In this document: piece after piece, positions 1-7,531 of the stretch
Layout: each line of letters opens with the position of its first letter
Numbering within the stretch: the first letter of the stretch is position 1
Assembly (NCBI GenBank): GCA_007571115.1
Contig: RKSA01000102.1
Coordinates: 1 to 13,147, forward strand
Direction of reading: 5' to 3'
DNA: 13,147 nucleotides
From: Gammaproteobacteria bacterium
Lineage (GTDB): Bacteria > Pseudomonadota > Gammaproteobacteria > Pseudomonadales > Pseudohongiellaceae
Notes under the pieces: model-generated
Told to the model about the DNA's origin: nothing
Databases searched by the model: none
The model's input: only the letters and a program-made list of their open reading frames with translations
Position numbers and translations under genes: made by a program

Positions 1-1274
1 CGAGCGCGCCTGCCGGATTCGGCATCGACATTCCGGTTGATGTCGTCGCCATAGTCGAGTTTCTCGACATGTGCACGATTGAGGCCCTGCACGAAGCCGA
101 AGCGGATCGCCTCGGCCTCGCGAAGAAAGCGGTGATGGGTCGCCAGATCGGTTCCCGACAGGGCTCGCGAGGCAGCCGAGACCGCCACCACCGGCGACAG
201 CCAGCCAAAGTTCCCGGCATGACGCGCCTGCCGCGCCTCGAGCTCCATGCGTTGCTCGGCGTAGTCGTTCATCACTTCGGTCAGGGCGGCCTCGGCAGAC
301 TCGGCGACGATGCCGCGGAAATTCATCGGCAGCTCCTCGACGCGTTCGACGCCGTATTGCGCGAGCAGGTTCTCCCGCAGCAAGGCGAAGGCCGGATCGC
401 CGGCATTGTGCCCGTCACCGACGACGCGCAAATCGGCTTGCATGCGCAAGTCGGATTCGAGCTTGCCTGGCGCGGGCAAGGCGCTGCTCGCCGATTCCAC
501 GGCGAGCCGCGGCACGATCAAGGCTGCGCCGAGCCAGCAAAGCGCGAGAATTCCCAGCGCGAGACCGCGAGACCGGACCGCGCTCGAGACGAGCAATACC
601 AGCCCGCACCAGACGAGCAGGTACAAGGCATGCAGGCCGATGACGCCGACCGCTGCAAGTGGCGCTGCTCCCCGCGTGATCGCGACGCTCGACTGGGCGG
701 CCAGGGGCAGCAGGAAGGCTAGGGCGACTCCCGACAAGGCGAGCCATTTGCCTGCGTACAGATGTCCGCCGGTGACTCCCTGGGCGAGCAATGGCGCGAG
801 GGTGTTCGCTTCGCGTTCGCGAATGACGAGGCCATGGCCGATCGCGATCAGCAGCAGTGGCGCGAACAACTGGTAGACCAAGGCCGTCGTCAGCGCTTCG
901 AAACCGCCGAGATTGGCGCTGGCTCGCGAATCGGCAAACATCGCGGTGTTCTGCTTGTGGCCTTCGAGGAAAATCGACTGGCCGGTGACCGAATCGACTC
1001 CCGGATCGAACACCGACAGCGGCGGCGGAACGCGGAACACGTAATGCCCGTAATGCACCATGCGATGGGGATGACGATCAGGCTGGGAAAGGAAATATCC
1101 TTCTGCGCTAGCTTGCTGGGCGGCGCGTTGCCGCTGCTCGTCGCTCATGCGCAGGCCGGTGACGACGCTGGTCGTGATCAGCAGCAAGGCAAACAGGAGC
1201 AAGGTGCCGAGTGCGAGGTTCGACCTGAGCCACAGCCGAAATTCCTCCGCCGCTATTGTCAATGCCGTGTTCAT
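1..1274 (-). CDS. ABC-2 type transporter permease, DUF3526-like (3' end outside window)
   Basis: The 424 visible residues form the membrane subunit of an ABC-2 type transporter; the stop codon lies beyond the left edge. A first membrane segment (about residues 19-40) is followed by a large hydrophilic, probably periplasmic loop (about 43-135). That loop carries the pattern typical of DUF3526 permeases: HPHRMVHYGHYVF, then PLSVFDPGVD, a G-x-S-I-F-L-E-G-H stretch and QN. Three or four more hydrophobic segments follow, and then a second hydrophilic region that reaches the window edge. The ATG lies 7 nt after the stop of the ATPase gene, so the two are surely co-transcribed and form one complex in the inner membrane. 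In related loci a second DUF3526 permease often follows, and it would lie outside this window. The substrate is unknown. The family call rests on remembered motifs and is fairly secure; the transported molecule cannot be inferred. Confidence 0.82.
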   Translation of the reverse strand, partial: MNTALTIAAEEFRLWLRSNLALGTLLLFALLLITTSVVTGLRMSDEQRQRAAQQASAEGYFLSQPDRHPHRMVHYGHYVFRVPPPLSVFDPGVDSVTGQSIFLEGHKQNTAMFADSRASANLGGFEALTTALVYQLFAPLLLIAIGHGLVIREREANTLAPLLAQGVTGGHLYAGKWLALSGVALAFLLPLAAQSSVAITRGAAPLAAVGVIGLHALYLLVWCGLVLLVSSAVRSRGLALGILALCWLGAALIVPRLAVESASSALPAPGKLESDLRMQADLRVVGDGHNAGDPAFALLRENLLAQYGVERVEELPMNFRGIVAESAEAALTEVMNDYAEQRMELEARQARHAGNFGWLSPVVAVSAASRALSGTDLATHHRFLREAEAIRFGFVQGLNRAHVEKLDYGDDINRNVDAESGRRA

Positions 1275-1281
1275 GTCGTTT

Positions 1282-2010
1282 TCATGATGCCGAGGCGCGG
1301 CAGGCGAAAGCGGCGTGAACCGCTTCGGTGTCGATGCGCTGCAATTCGGGAGGGCGATCAAAGGCGCCGACGAGTTCGCCATTGTGCAACAGGTCGATGC
1401 GGTCGGCGACGTGGCAGGCGCCATACACGTCGTGGGTGACGAGCAGGATCGTCCGGCCTGCCCCGGCGAGGTCGCGAACGAGCCGGTTGAACTCGTCGAT
1501 CGCCATCGGGTCGAGCCCCGATGTCGGCTCGTCGAGCAGCAGGACCGGCGCATCCCTGAGGATTGCCAAGGCGATCGCCACCTTCTGCCTCATGCCTTTC
1601 GAATACGTCTGCATGACTCTTTCGCGAGCCTCGCCTTGCAAAGCGACGCGATCAAGCGCCGCATCGAGAGCTTCGAGGTCGGGGCTCGCCCCGGCGAGCG
1701 ACAGGAAATAGCGCAGGTTCTCGTAGGCGTTGAGGTGTCCGTACAAGGTCGCGGCTTCTGGCAGGTAGGCGATCACCCGCCGCGCATCGCTGATGTTTTC
1801 GTGTACTTCGCGGCCTCGCACGTGGACAGAGCCCGAAGCCGGCGCGAGGAAGCCGAGAAAGGTCAGCAAGGTGGTCGACTTCCCGGCGCCGTTGCCGCCA
1901 AGCAGGGCATGGACCTCGCCTGGCGCGATGCTGAACGACACATCGCTCAGCACTTGCTGGCCCGAGCGAACGACGCTGAGCGACCGGGCCTCCAACATGC
2001 ATTTCGTCAT
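1282..2010 (-). CDS. ABC transporter ATP-binding protein (ABC-2 type)
   Basis: This 242-residue cytoplasmic ATPase powers the permease encoded 7 nt downstream. All nucleotide-binding motifs are intact: Walker A GGNGAGKST (residues 38-46), signature YSKGMRQ (136-142), Walker B VLLLDEP (156-162) with D-loop SGLD, and switch histidine THD (H193). The Q-loop position reads YLPE (82-85), with Glu in place of Gln, as is common in ABC-2 type exporters. The ATG at 2010 is chosen because GGAG (2017-2020) sits 6 nt upstream. A TTG at 2022 would add four residues but would lie on top of that ribosome binding site. The gene begins 76 nt after the csrA stop with no convincing terminator between, so read-through from csrA is possible. 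Export rather than import is inferred from the family and from the lack of a binding protein. Confidence 0.93.
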   Translation of the reverse strand: MTKCMLEARSLSVVRSGQQVLSDVSFSIAPGEVHALLGGNGAGKSTTLLTFLGFLAPASGSVHVRGREVHENISDARRVIAYLPEAATLYGHLNAYENLRYFLSLAGASPDLEALDAALDRVALQGEARERVMQTYSKGMRQKVAIALAILRDAPVLLLDEPTSGLDPMAIDEFNRLVRDLAGAGRTILLVTHDVYGACHVADRIDLLHNGELVGAFDRPPELQRIDTEAVHAAFACRASAS

Positions 2011-2016
2011 CGACAA

Positions 2017-2020
2017 CTCC
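2017..2020 (-). promoter_or_regulatory. Ribosome binding site that decides the ABC ATPase start
   Basis: On the minus strand GGAG lies 6 nt before the ATG at 2010. It supports that start over the TTG at 2022, which is upstream of the site. Confidence 0.7.
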
Positions 2021-2086
2021 AATAGGCGATCAGCAAGCGGCGAACACCGCAGGAAAACGAATGGACTGGCAGTTTCGCCGAGCCAC

Positions 2087-2284
2087 TCACCGTTCTGCAG
2101 AGGAATCGTCCTTGCGCGCCTGCTCGCGCTGGATGCGCTGATAGATTTCCTCGCGATGCACCGGGATTTCCCGCGGCGCGTCGACGCCGATCCGCACCTG
2201 GTTACCCTTGACTCCGAGCACCGTGACGGTCACGTCATCGCCAATCGTCAGCGTCTCACCGGTTCGGCGTGTCAATATCAGCAT
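2087..2284 (-). CDS. csrA: Carbon storage regulator CsrA (RsmA)
   Basis: This small 65-residue protein binds GGA-containing mRNA sites, usually at ribosome binding sites, and controls translation and stability of many transcripts as a swapped homodimer. It begins MLILTRRTGETLTIGDDVTV and keeps the residues known to contact RNA in CsrA: L4, R6 and R7 at the N-terminus and R44 in the VHREEIYQRI segment. The length is typical (E. coli has 61), with a charged tail. The ATG at 2284 has GGAG 8 nt upstream (2293-2296). It follows lysC by 133 nt, an arrangement (alaS-lysC-csrA) known from pseudomonads and other gammaproteobacteria. The leader is rich in GGA triplets, so autoregulation is plausible. 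Identification is secure. Confidence 0.97.
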   Translation of the reverse strand: MLILTRRTGETLTIGDDVTVTVLGVKGNQVRIGVDAPREIPVHREEIYQRIQREQARKDDSSAER

Positions 2285-2375
2285 TGCACATGCTCCAATC
2301 GGGCGCTCCTTCGCGAATCCCTGATTTCCCTGCCGACTCCACGGTCACGGGGCCATAGTACTTGGCTCCTTCCCC
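2285..2375 (-). promoter_or_regulatory. csrA leader with seven GGA motifs (possible CsrA autoregulation)
   Basis: On the minus strand this stretch contains GGA at 2371-2373, 2367-2369, 2338-2340, 2327-2329, 2318-2320, 2307-2309 and 2294-2296. The last is part of the csrA ribosome binding site. Several have CsrA-like surroundings (AAGGAG, CAGGGATT, CAGGGAAAT). E. coli csrA mRNA is known to be bound by CsrA at several leader sites. The extension of that to this sequence is inference. Confidence 0.5.
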
Positions 2376-2384
2376 CGAATGCAA
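2355..2384 (-). promoter_or_regulatory. Candidate csrA promoter
   Basis: On the minus strand a TTGCAT-like -35 is followed by an 18-nt spacer and TACTAT at 2360-2355, about 70 nt upstream of the csrA ATG. The match to the sigma-70 consensus is only moderate. It would place most of the GGA motifs in the csrA transcript. Confidence 0.3.
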
Positions 2385-2417
2385 ACCCCAGCGCAAAATG
2401 CTCGCGGGGCGATGGCG

Positions 2418-3647
2418 CTACTGGCCGTTTTCGTGGTTTTGCAGGTCAAACGCGCCGTGCAGGGAGCGCACCGCAAGTTCCATGTACTTCTCCTCGATCA
2501 CCACCGAAATCTTGATTTCGGAAGTCGTGATGATCTGGATGTTGATGTTCTCCCTGGCCAGCGCCTGGAACATCCGGCTGGCGATTCCGGCGTGGGAGCG
2601 CATGCCGACTCCAACGAGCGAGACCTTGGCGATCTTCGTGTCGAGATGCACCGACTGGGCCGGCAGCGAAGGCGCGACTTGCTCGAGGATGCGCAAGCTG
2701 CGCTCGGCGTCGTCGCGCTTGACCGTGAAACTGATGTCGTTGCTGCCATCGGCCGCGGCGTTCTGCACGATCACGTCGACCTCGATTCCCTGCTCGCTGA
2801 CCGGGCCGATCACCTTGTAGGCGATTCCGGGCTGGTCGGGAACTCCCTTGACGGTCAGCTTCGCCTCGTTGCGCTCGAAAGCGACTCCAGCGATGGTCGG
2901 CTTTTCCATTTCTTGCTCCTCCAGGGTGATGAGGGTTCCAGGGCCTTCCTCGAAAGTCGAAAGCACCCGCAAGGGGACTTTGTACTTGCCGGCGAACTCG
3001 ACTGCCCTGATCTGCAAGACCTTGGCGCCGAGGCTGGCGAGCTCGAGCATTTCCTCGAAGGTGACGTGATGCAACAGCCTGGCGCCATCGACGATTCGCG
3101 GATCGGTGGTGTAGACGCCTTTCACATCGGTGTAGATCTGGCATTCGTCGGCCGCAAGGGCCGCAGCGAGAGCCACCGCAGTGGTATCCGAGCCGCCCCG
3201 GCCCAAGGTGGTGATGCTGCCTTGCTCGGTGACTCCCTGGAACCCCGCGACGACGACGACATTGCCCTGGCCGAGCTGGTCGCGGACCCGGGAGCAATCG
3301 ACTTCGCGGATTCGCGCCCGGGTATGGCTATCGTCAGTGAGGATGCGGATCTGCCCTCCGGTAAACGAGCGCGCACCGTGGCCGCGACGCTCGAGCGCCA
3401 TGCAAAGCAAGGCGATCGTCACCTGCTCGCCGGCAGCAAGCAGGACGTCCATTTCCCTCGGAGTCGGCTGCGCCATGACTTCATGGGCGAGCGCTGCCAG
3501 GCGGTTGGTCTCGCCGGCCATCGCCGAAACGACGACGACGATGTCGTGGCCCCTGGCGCGAAAGCGCGCCACCTTGTCCGCCACCGATTCGATATGGGCA
3601 ACCGAAGCGACCGAAGTGCCGCCATATTTCTGCACGATGAGCGACAT
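2418..3647 (-). CDS. lysC: Aspartate kinase (aspartokinase), LysC type
   Basis: This 409-residue cytoplasmic enzyme phosphorylates aspartate, the first step to lysine, threonine, methionine and diaminopimelate. The kinase domain opens with VQKYGGTSV (about residues 5-13), the signature of aspartokinases, and continues with VVSAMAGETN and the LGRGGSDTTA nucleotide-binding stretch. Two C-terminal ACT domains (from about residue 265) bind feedback amino acids; the segment GVGMRSHAGIASRMF belongs to the second. It is a stand-alone monofunctional enzyme, with no homoserine dehydrogenase part. The ATG at 3647 shares its A with the last base of the alaS stop (TGATG), which fits translational coupling. 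An upstream-extended frame exists but only overlaps alaS. Codon 247 is a second ATG with a strong ribosome binding site, suggesting an alpha/beta arrangement. Identification is secure. Confidence 0.96.
   Translation of the reverse strand: MSLIVQKYGGTSVASVAHIESVADKVARFRARGHDIVVVVSAMAGETNRLAALAHEVMAQPTPREMDVLLAAGEQVTIALLCMALERRGHGARSFTGGQIRILTDDSHTRARIREVDCSRVRDQLGQGNVVVVAGFQGVTEQGSITTLGRGGSDTTAVALAAALAADECQIYTDVKGVYTTDPRIVDGARLLHHVTFEEMLELASLGAKVLQIRAVEFAGKYKVPLRVLSTFEEGPGTLITLEEQEMEKPTIAGVAFERNEAKLTVKGVPDQPGIAYKVIGPVSEQGIEVDVIVQNAAADGSNDISFTVKRDDAERSLRILEQVAPSLPAQSVHLDTKIAKVSLVGVGMRSHAGIASRMFQALARENINIQIITTSEIKISVVIEEKYMELAVRSLHGAFDLQNHENGQ
2907..2922 (-). promoter_or_regulatory. Internal ribosome binding site and ATG within lysC (beta subunit start)
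   Basis: On the minus strand GGAGGAG (2922-2916) stands 6 nt before an in-frame ATG (2909-2907), Met247 of LysC. Translation from it would yield a 163-residue protein (2418-2909) made of just the two ACT domains, beginning MEKPTIAGVAF. This matches in length and position the beta subunits made from internal starts in the aspartokinases of Bacillus, Corynebacterium and Thermus. It is a much better ribosome binding site than the one at the gene's own start. Use in vivo is inferred. Confidence 0.6.
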
Positions 3648-6262
3648 CAGCGCGATTCCGCAAGCCGTTCCTCGACCCAGGGAGTGACGCTTGCCAGGGC
3701 GCCGGGAAGGGCCTTCGCATCGCGCCCGCCAGCCATGGCCATGTCGGCGCGGCCGCCGCCCTTGCCGCCGAGCTGACCAGCGACCATGTTGGCGAGTTCG
3801 CCGGCCTTGAGCCGCTCGCTCAGCTCCTTGCTGACTCCGGCAACGAGGCTGACCTTGCCATCGGCCTTGCTCGCAAGCACGATGACCGCCTCGCCAAGGC
3901 GGTTCTTGAGCTGGTCGACGGCCTCGCGCATGGCGCGGGAATCGAGCCCGTCGACCTCGGTGGCAAGCACCTGGATTCCAGCGACTTGCCGGGCGCGCTC
4001 GGCGAGATCGCCGCCTCCTCCGGTGGCGAGCCTGGCCTTGAGCTGCTCGAGCTGCTTTTCCAGCATCCGGTTGGCCTTGGACAACTGGCCGACTCGCTCG
4101 ACGAGTTCGACCGGGCTCGCTTGCAGCGCCTGGCAGGCTTCGCGCAAGGTCCGCTCCTGCTCGTGGACGAATTCCAGCGCCGTGCTTCCCGTCACCGCCT
4201 CGATGCGGCGCACTCCCGCCGAGACTCCCGACTCGCTGACGACCCGGAACAGGCCGATGTCGCCGGTGCGCCCGACGTGGCAGCCACCGCAGAATTCGAC
4301 CGAATATTCTCCTCCCATGCTGACGACCCGCACCTGCTCGCCGTATTTTTCGCCGAACATCGCCAGTGCGCCACGCTGTCGCGCCTCGGCGATCGGCATG
4401 ACTTCCTTGCTGACCGGCGAATTGCGCAGGATCTCGCTGTTCACTTGCTGCTCGATGGCGCACACCTGGCCGGTTTCGACGGGGGCTGGATGGGAAAAAT
4501 CGAAGCGCAGCCGGTTCTGGTCGACCCGGGAGCCCTGCTGGCTGACGTGATCGCCGAGCACCTTGCGCAGGGCGGCGTTCATCAGGTGCGTCGCCGAATG
4601 GTTCGAGGTGATCGCGCTGCGCTCGGCAGCGTCGACTCGCGCTTCCACTCGCTCGCCGGCCCGCAATGCCCCTTGCTGCAAGCGGCCGATATGCACGAGC
4701 GCCTCGCCGTGCTTTTGCGTGTCGCTGACGAGGAAGCGCATGGCGCCGTTTTCGAGCGTTCCGCTATCGCCGACCTGGCCTCCCGACTCGCCATAGAAAG
4801 GGCTGACATCGAGCAGGATGCGAGCCTCCTCGCCTTCGGCAAGTTCCTCGACCTGCCGCTGACCGCCTTCGGTGAAGATTGCCAGCACCTTCGCGCTTGC
4901 CGAAAGATGCTCGTAGCCGATGAACTCGGTGGCCTCGCCAGGCTCGATTCCGAGCAGTTCGCTCGCGCTGAAATTGCTCGCGCCCCGGGCTTGTCGGCGT
5001 TGCGCTTCCATCGCCGCATCGAAGCCTGCAACGTCGATCGCTAGGCCGCGCTCCCGGGCGATGTCGGCGGTCAGATCGACGGGAAAGCCATAGGTGTCGT
5101 AGAGGCGGAACACCGTGTCCCCGGAGATCATCGTGCCGTCGAGCCAGGCGATGGCTTTTTCCAGCATCGCCATGCCGTTTTCCAGGGTTCGCGCGAACTG
5201 CCGCTCCTCTTCGAGCAAGGCCGCCTTGATTCGCGGCTGCTGCTCGATCAGTTCGGGGTAGGCATCGCCCATCACCCTGGCGAGGGAGGCGGCAAGCTCG
5301 TGGAAGAACGGCCGCTTGACTCCGAGCCGGTGACCGTGGCGAACGGCGCGGCGGATGATTCGCCGCAGCACGTAGCCCCGGCCCTCGTTGCCAGGCAGCA
5401 CGCCATCGGCGACGAGGAAGGCGCAGGAGCGGATATGGTCGGCGATGACTCGCATCGAAGCGTCGTCGAGCGCGGCGCAGCCGGTGATTTTCTGAATGTC
5501 GCGCAGCAGCGACTGGAACAGGTCGATCTCGTAGTTGCCATGCACTCCCTGCAGGACTGCGGCGATTCGCTCGAGCCCGGCGCCGGTATCGACCGAGGGC
5601 CGCGGCAGCGGAACCAGCGAACCGTCGCTCTTGCGTTCAAACTGCATGAAGACCAGATTCCATATCTCGATGTAGCGGTCGCCGTCCTCCTCGGGCGATC
5701 CGGGCGGGCCGCCGGCGACTTCCGGGCCGTGGTCGTAGAAGACTTCCGAGCAAGGCCCGCAAGGCCCGGTATCGCCCATGGACCAGAAATTGTCTCGTTC
5801 GCCCATTCGCGAGAAGCGCTCCGGGCTGACGCCGATTTCCTCGAGCCAGATGTTCGCGGCTTCGTCATCGTCGCGAAACACCGTAACCCAGAGCCGCTCT
5901 GCCGGCAGGCCAAGTTCCTGGGTGAGGAACTCCCAGGCGAATCCGATCGCTTCGCGCTTGAAATACTCGCCGAAGGCGAAATTCCCCAGCATCTCGAAAA
6001 ACGTGTGATGCCGCGCGGTATAGCCGACGTTTTCCAGGTCGTTGTGCTTGCCGCCGGCGCGCAGGCAGCGCTGCGACGTGACGGCGCGGCGATAGGGCCT
6101 CGATTCGCGGCCGAGAAAGACGTCCTTGAACTGCACCATGCCGGCATTGGTGAAGAGCAGGGTTGGATCGTTGCCAGGCACGAGGGGGCTGCTCGGCACG
6201 ACCTGGTGGCCGCGCGCGGCGAAATAGTCGAGAAAGCGCTGGCGTATGAGCGAGGTTTTCAT
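3647..6262 (-). CDS. alaS: Alanine--tRNA ligase (alanyl-tRNA synthetase)
   Basis: This 871-residue cytoplasmic enzyme charges tRNA-Ala and edits mischarged Ser and Gly; E. coli AlaS has 876. The class II catalytic domain begins at the N-terminus (SSPLVPGNDPTLLFTNAGM, then RCLRAGGKHNDLENVG and the HHTFFEMLGNFAFG stretch). The editing domain carries the metal ligands in HSATH (H555, H559) and CGGCH (C658, H662). A coiled region and the C-Ala domain with its GGKGGG glycine-rich element end the protein. The ATG at 6262 is chosen because it gives the family's usual N-terminus; a frame open further upstream only overlaps the AI-2E gene. It follows that gene by 38 nt and overlaps lysC by one base. 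The position normally Thr in CGGTH is Cys here (C661), which is a mild oddity. Identification is secure. Confidence 0.97.
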   Translation of the reverse strand: MKTSLIRQRFLDYFAARGHQVVPSSPLVPGNDPTLLFTNAGMVQFKDVFLGRESRPYRRAVTSQRCLRAGGKHNDLENVGYTARHHTFFEMLGNFAFGEYFKREAIGFAWEFLTQELGLPAERLWVTVFRDDDEAANIWLEEIGVSPERFSRMGERDNFWSMGDTGPCGPCSEVFYDHGPEVAGGPPGSPEEDGDRYIEIWNLVFMQFERKSDGSLVPLPRPSVDTGAGLERIAAVLQGVHGNYEIDLFQSLLRDIQKITGCAALDDASMRVIADHIRSCAFLVADGVLPGNEGRGYVLRRIIRRAVRHGHRLGVKRPFFHELAASLARVMGDAYPELIEQQPRIKAALLEEERQFARTLENGMAMLEKAIAWLDGTMISGDTVFRLYDTYGFPVDLTADIARERGLAIDVAGFDAAMEAQRRQARGASNFSASELLGIEPGEATEFIGYEHLSASAKVLAIFTEGGQRQVEELAEGEEARILLDVSPFYGESGGQVGDSGTLENGAMRFLVSDTQKHGEALVHIGRLQQGALRAGERVEARVDAAERSAITSNHSATHLMNAALRKVLGDHVSQQGSRVDQNRLRFDFSHPAPVETGQVCAIEQQVNSEILRNSPVSKEVMPIAEARQRGALAMFGEKYGEQVRVVSMGGEYSVEFCGGCHVGRTGDIGLFRVVSESGVSAGVRRIEAVTGSTALEFVHEQERTLREACQALQASPVELVERVGQLSKANRMLEKQLEQLKARLATGGGGDLAERARQVAGIQVLATEVDGLDSRAMREAVDQLKNRLGEAVIVLASKADGKVSLVAGVSKELSERLKAGELANMVAGQLGGKGGGRADMAMAGGRDAKALPGALASVTPWVEERLAESR

Positions 6263-6300
6263 GGGAGCTGGTTCTTTGTGGCCCGGGCGGCGTTTTCCGT

Positions 6301-7449
6301 TCAATCGTCCTTTTTCTGCTCGTGCCGCTCGTCCTGGCTCGATCCGAGCATCTGCGCGCGCGCGCCGCTGCGGAAGGAGAACGGATCGAGGGTCTCTTCC
6401 AGCGGCACGCGCAGGTCGCCGTCGCTCGACAGCATGATCGCGATCATCCGGGTCTGCGGGAAATGGCTCATGATGATCGTGAAGATGATGAGGAAAGGAA
6501 CGCAGAGGAACATCCCCGGAATTCCCCAGATCATGCTCCACAGCGCCAGGTTCAGCAGGATGATGATCGGGCTCAGGTTGAACGAGCTTCCCATCAGCCG
6601 GGGCTCGAGCACATTGCCGATCATGATCTGGAGAGCGCCGATTCCGCCGAGCACGAGCAGGGGCAGCAGGTAGCCATCGGACTGCGCGAGGGCGATCATC
6701 GCCGGAAACATCGTCGCAATGATCGAGCCGATCGTCGGAATGAAATTGAGCAGGAAGATCAGCAGTCCCCAGATGCCGGCGAAGTCGACCCCCATCGAGA
6801 GCAGCAGTCCGAAACTAAGCGCTCCGGTAAGCGAACTGGTGAACATCTTGATCGTGATGTATTTCTGGATGTCGTCGCGGATGCGCCCGAAAATGCCGCG
6901 GATTTCCTCTTCCTTGGCAGGGTTGGCGAACAAGGCGCTGATCTTGCCGCCGAACTTGCCCTGTTCGAGAAACAGGAAACCGAGGTAGATGAGGATCAGA
7001 ACGCTGTTCGCGAGAATTGCCGCAGCCGAGCCTGCCAGGGAGGTGGCGATGCTCGGCAAGTCGATCCATTCGATGAACAGGCGGCGGAGATTCTCCCCCT
7101 GGATGTCGCCAAGGTCGACGAATGGCAGCGACAGTGACTCGATGCGGCGAATCAGGTTTTCCTGATAGACCGGCGCCATTTCCATGACGCCGCCGAAGGA
7201 GGCACTGAGAAAATTGACGACTGCCCAGATTCCGGCGAGAAACGTCAGTATCGACAGGCCCAGGCAAACCGGCCTGGGAATGACGAAACGGCCTAGCGAG
7301 ATCTTGCCAAGCGCCGCCGCCAGGGTATTGATGAGATACCAGAGCGCGATCGCGATCACCAATGGCAGCAACAGCGCCTCGCCGACGATCAGCACGTAGA
7401 AGACGACCACCACCAGCAACACGATGGCGAGGTAATTCAGGACTTTCAT
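6301..7449 (-). CDS. AI-2E / PerM family transporter
   Basis: This 382-residue polytopic inner-membrane protein belongs to the AI-2E transporter family (PerM, TqsA, YdiK). Members export or exchange small molecules, and some act as Na+/H+ antiporters. The N-terminus has two close hydrophobic segments (about residues 4-22 and 26-46) and a third near 62-85. A soluble stretch follows (about 90-150, holding the LGDIQGENLRRLF segment), and then at least four more segments. The GNVLEPRLMGSSFNLSP motif near the C-terminal membrane block is characteristic. The tail is hydrophilic and charged (ends QDERHEQKKDD). The ATG at 7449 is chosen because it opens directly into the first membrane segment and has AAGG 9 nt upstream. 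A longer frame would start with a low-complexity Arg-rich stretch encoded by repeats. It stands 38 nt before alaS, so it is probably the first gene of that transcript. The substrate is unknown. Confidence 0.88.
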   Translation of the reverse strand: MKVLNYLAIVLLVVVVFYVLIVGEALLLPLVIAIALWYLINTLAAALGKISLGRFVIPRPVCLGLSILTFLAGIWAVVNFLSASFGGVMEMAPVYQENLIRRIESLSLPFVDLGDIQGENLRRLFIEWIDLPSIATSLAGSAAAILANSVLILIYLGFLFLEQGKFGGKISALFANPAKEEEIRGIFGRIRDDIQKYITIKMFTSSLTGALSFGLLLSMGVDFAGIWGLLIFLLNFIPTIGSIIATMFPAMIALAQSDGYLLPLLVLGGIGALQIMIGNVLEPRLMGSSFNLSPIIILLNLALWSMIWGIPGMFLCVPFLIIFTIIMSHFPQTRMIAIMLSSDGDLRVPLEETLDPFSFRSGARAQMLGSSQDERHEQKKDD

Positions 7450-7485
7450 CGCTTGTCGCCTTGCGGGCCAGCAACGGCCCGACGC

Positions 7486-7531
7486 CGTGGCCCATGACGG
7501 ACGCAGCCCGTGACGGGCGTGGTCCATGACG
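7486..7531. repeat. Direct repeat pair flanking a small palindrome
   Basis: Two 14-bp copies differing at one base (CGTGGCCCATGACG at 7486-7499; CGTGGTCCATGACG at 7518-7531) have a 32-bp period. Between them lies the palindrome GCCCG-TGA-CGGGC (7506-7518). It is upstream of the AI-2E gene, in its probable leader. Function unknown. Confidence 0.6.

Noticed and set aside
2011..2086. Terminator or tRNA-Ser between csrA and the ABC genes
   Set aside because: Only a weak GCGG/CCGC stem without a U-run is visible, and there is no tRNA cloverleaf, although tRNA-Ser follows csrA in some relatives.
2379..3776. Long plus-strand open frame opposite lysC/alaS
   Set aside because: It is the antisense of conserved genes, with shadow composition and no recognisable domain. 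The same applies to the plus-strand frames at 3986-5044 and 5300-6673.
3648..4463. Upstream-extended lysC frame giving a 681-residue protein
   Set aside because: The extension is Arg-rich out-of-frame alaS sequence; MSLIVQKYGGTS at 3647 is the standard aspartokinase start.
6263..6541. Upstream-extended alaS frame giving a 964-residue protein
   Set aside because: The extra 93 residues overlap the AI-2E gene and are unlike any AlaRS; the ATG at 6262 gives the normal family N-terminus and length.
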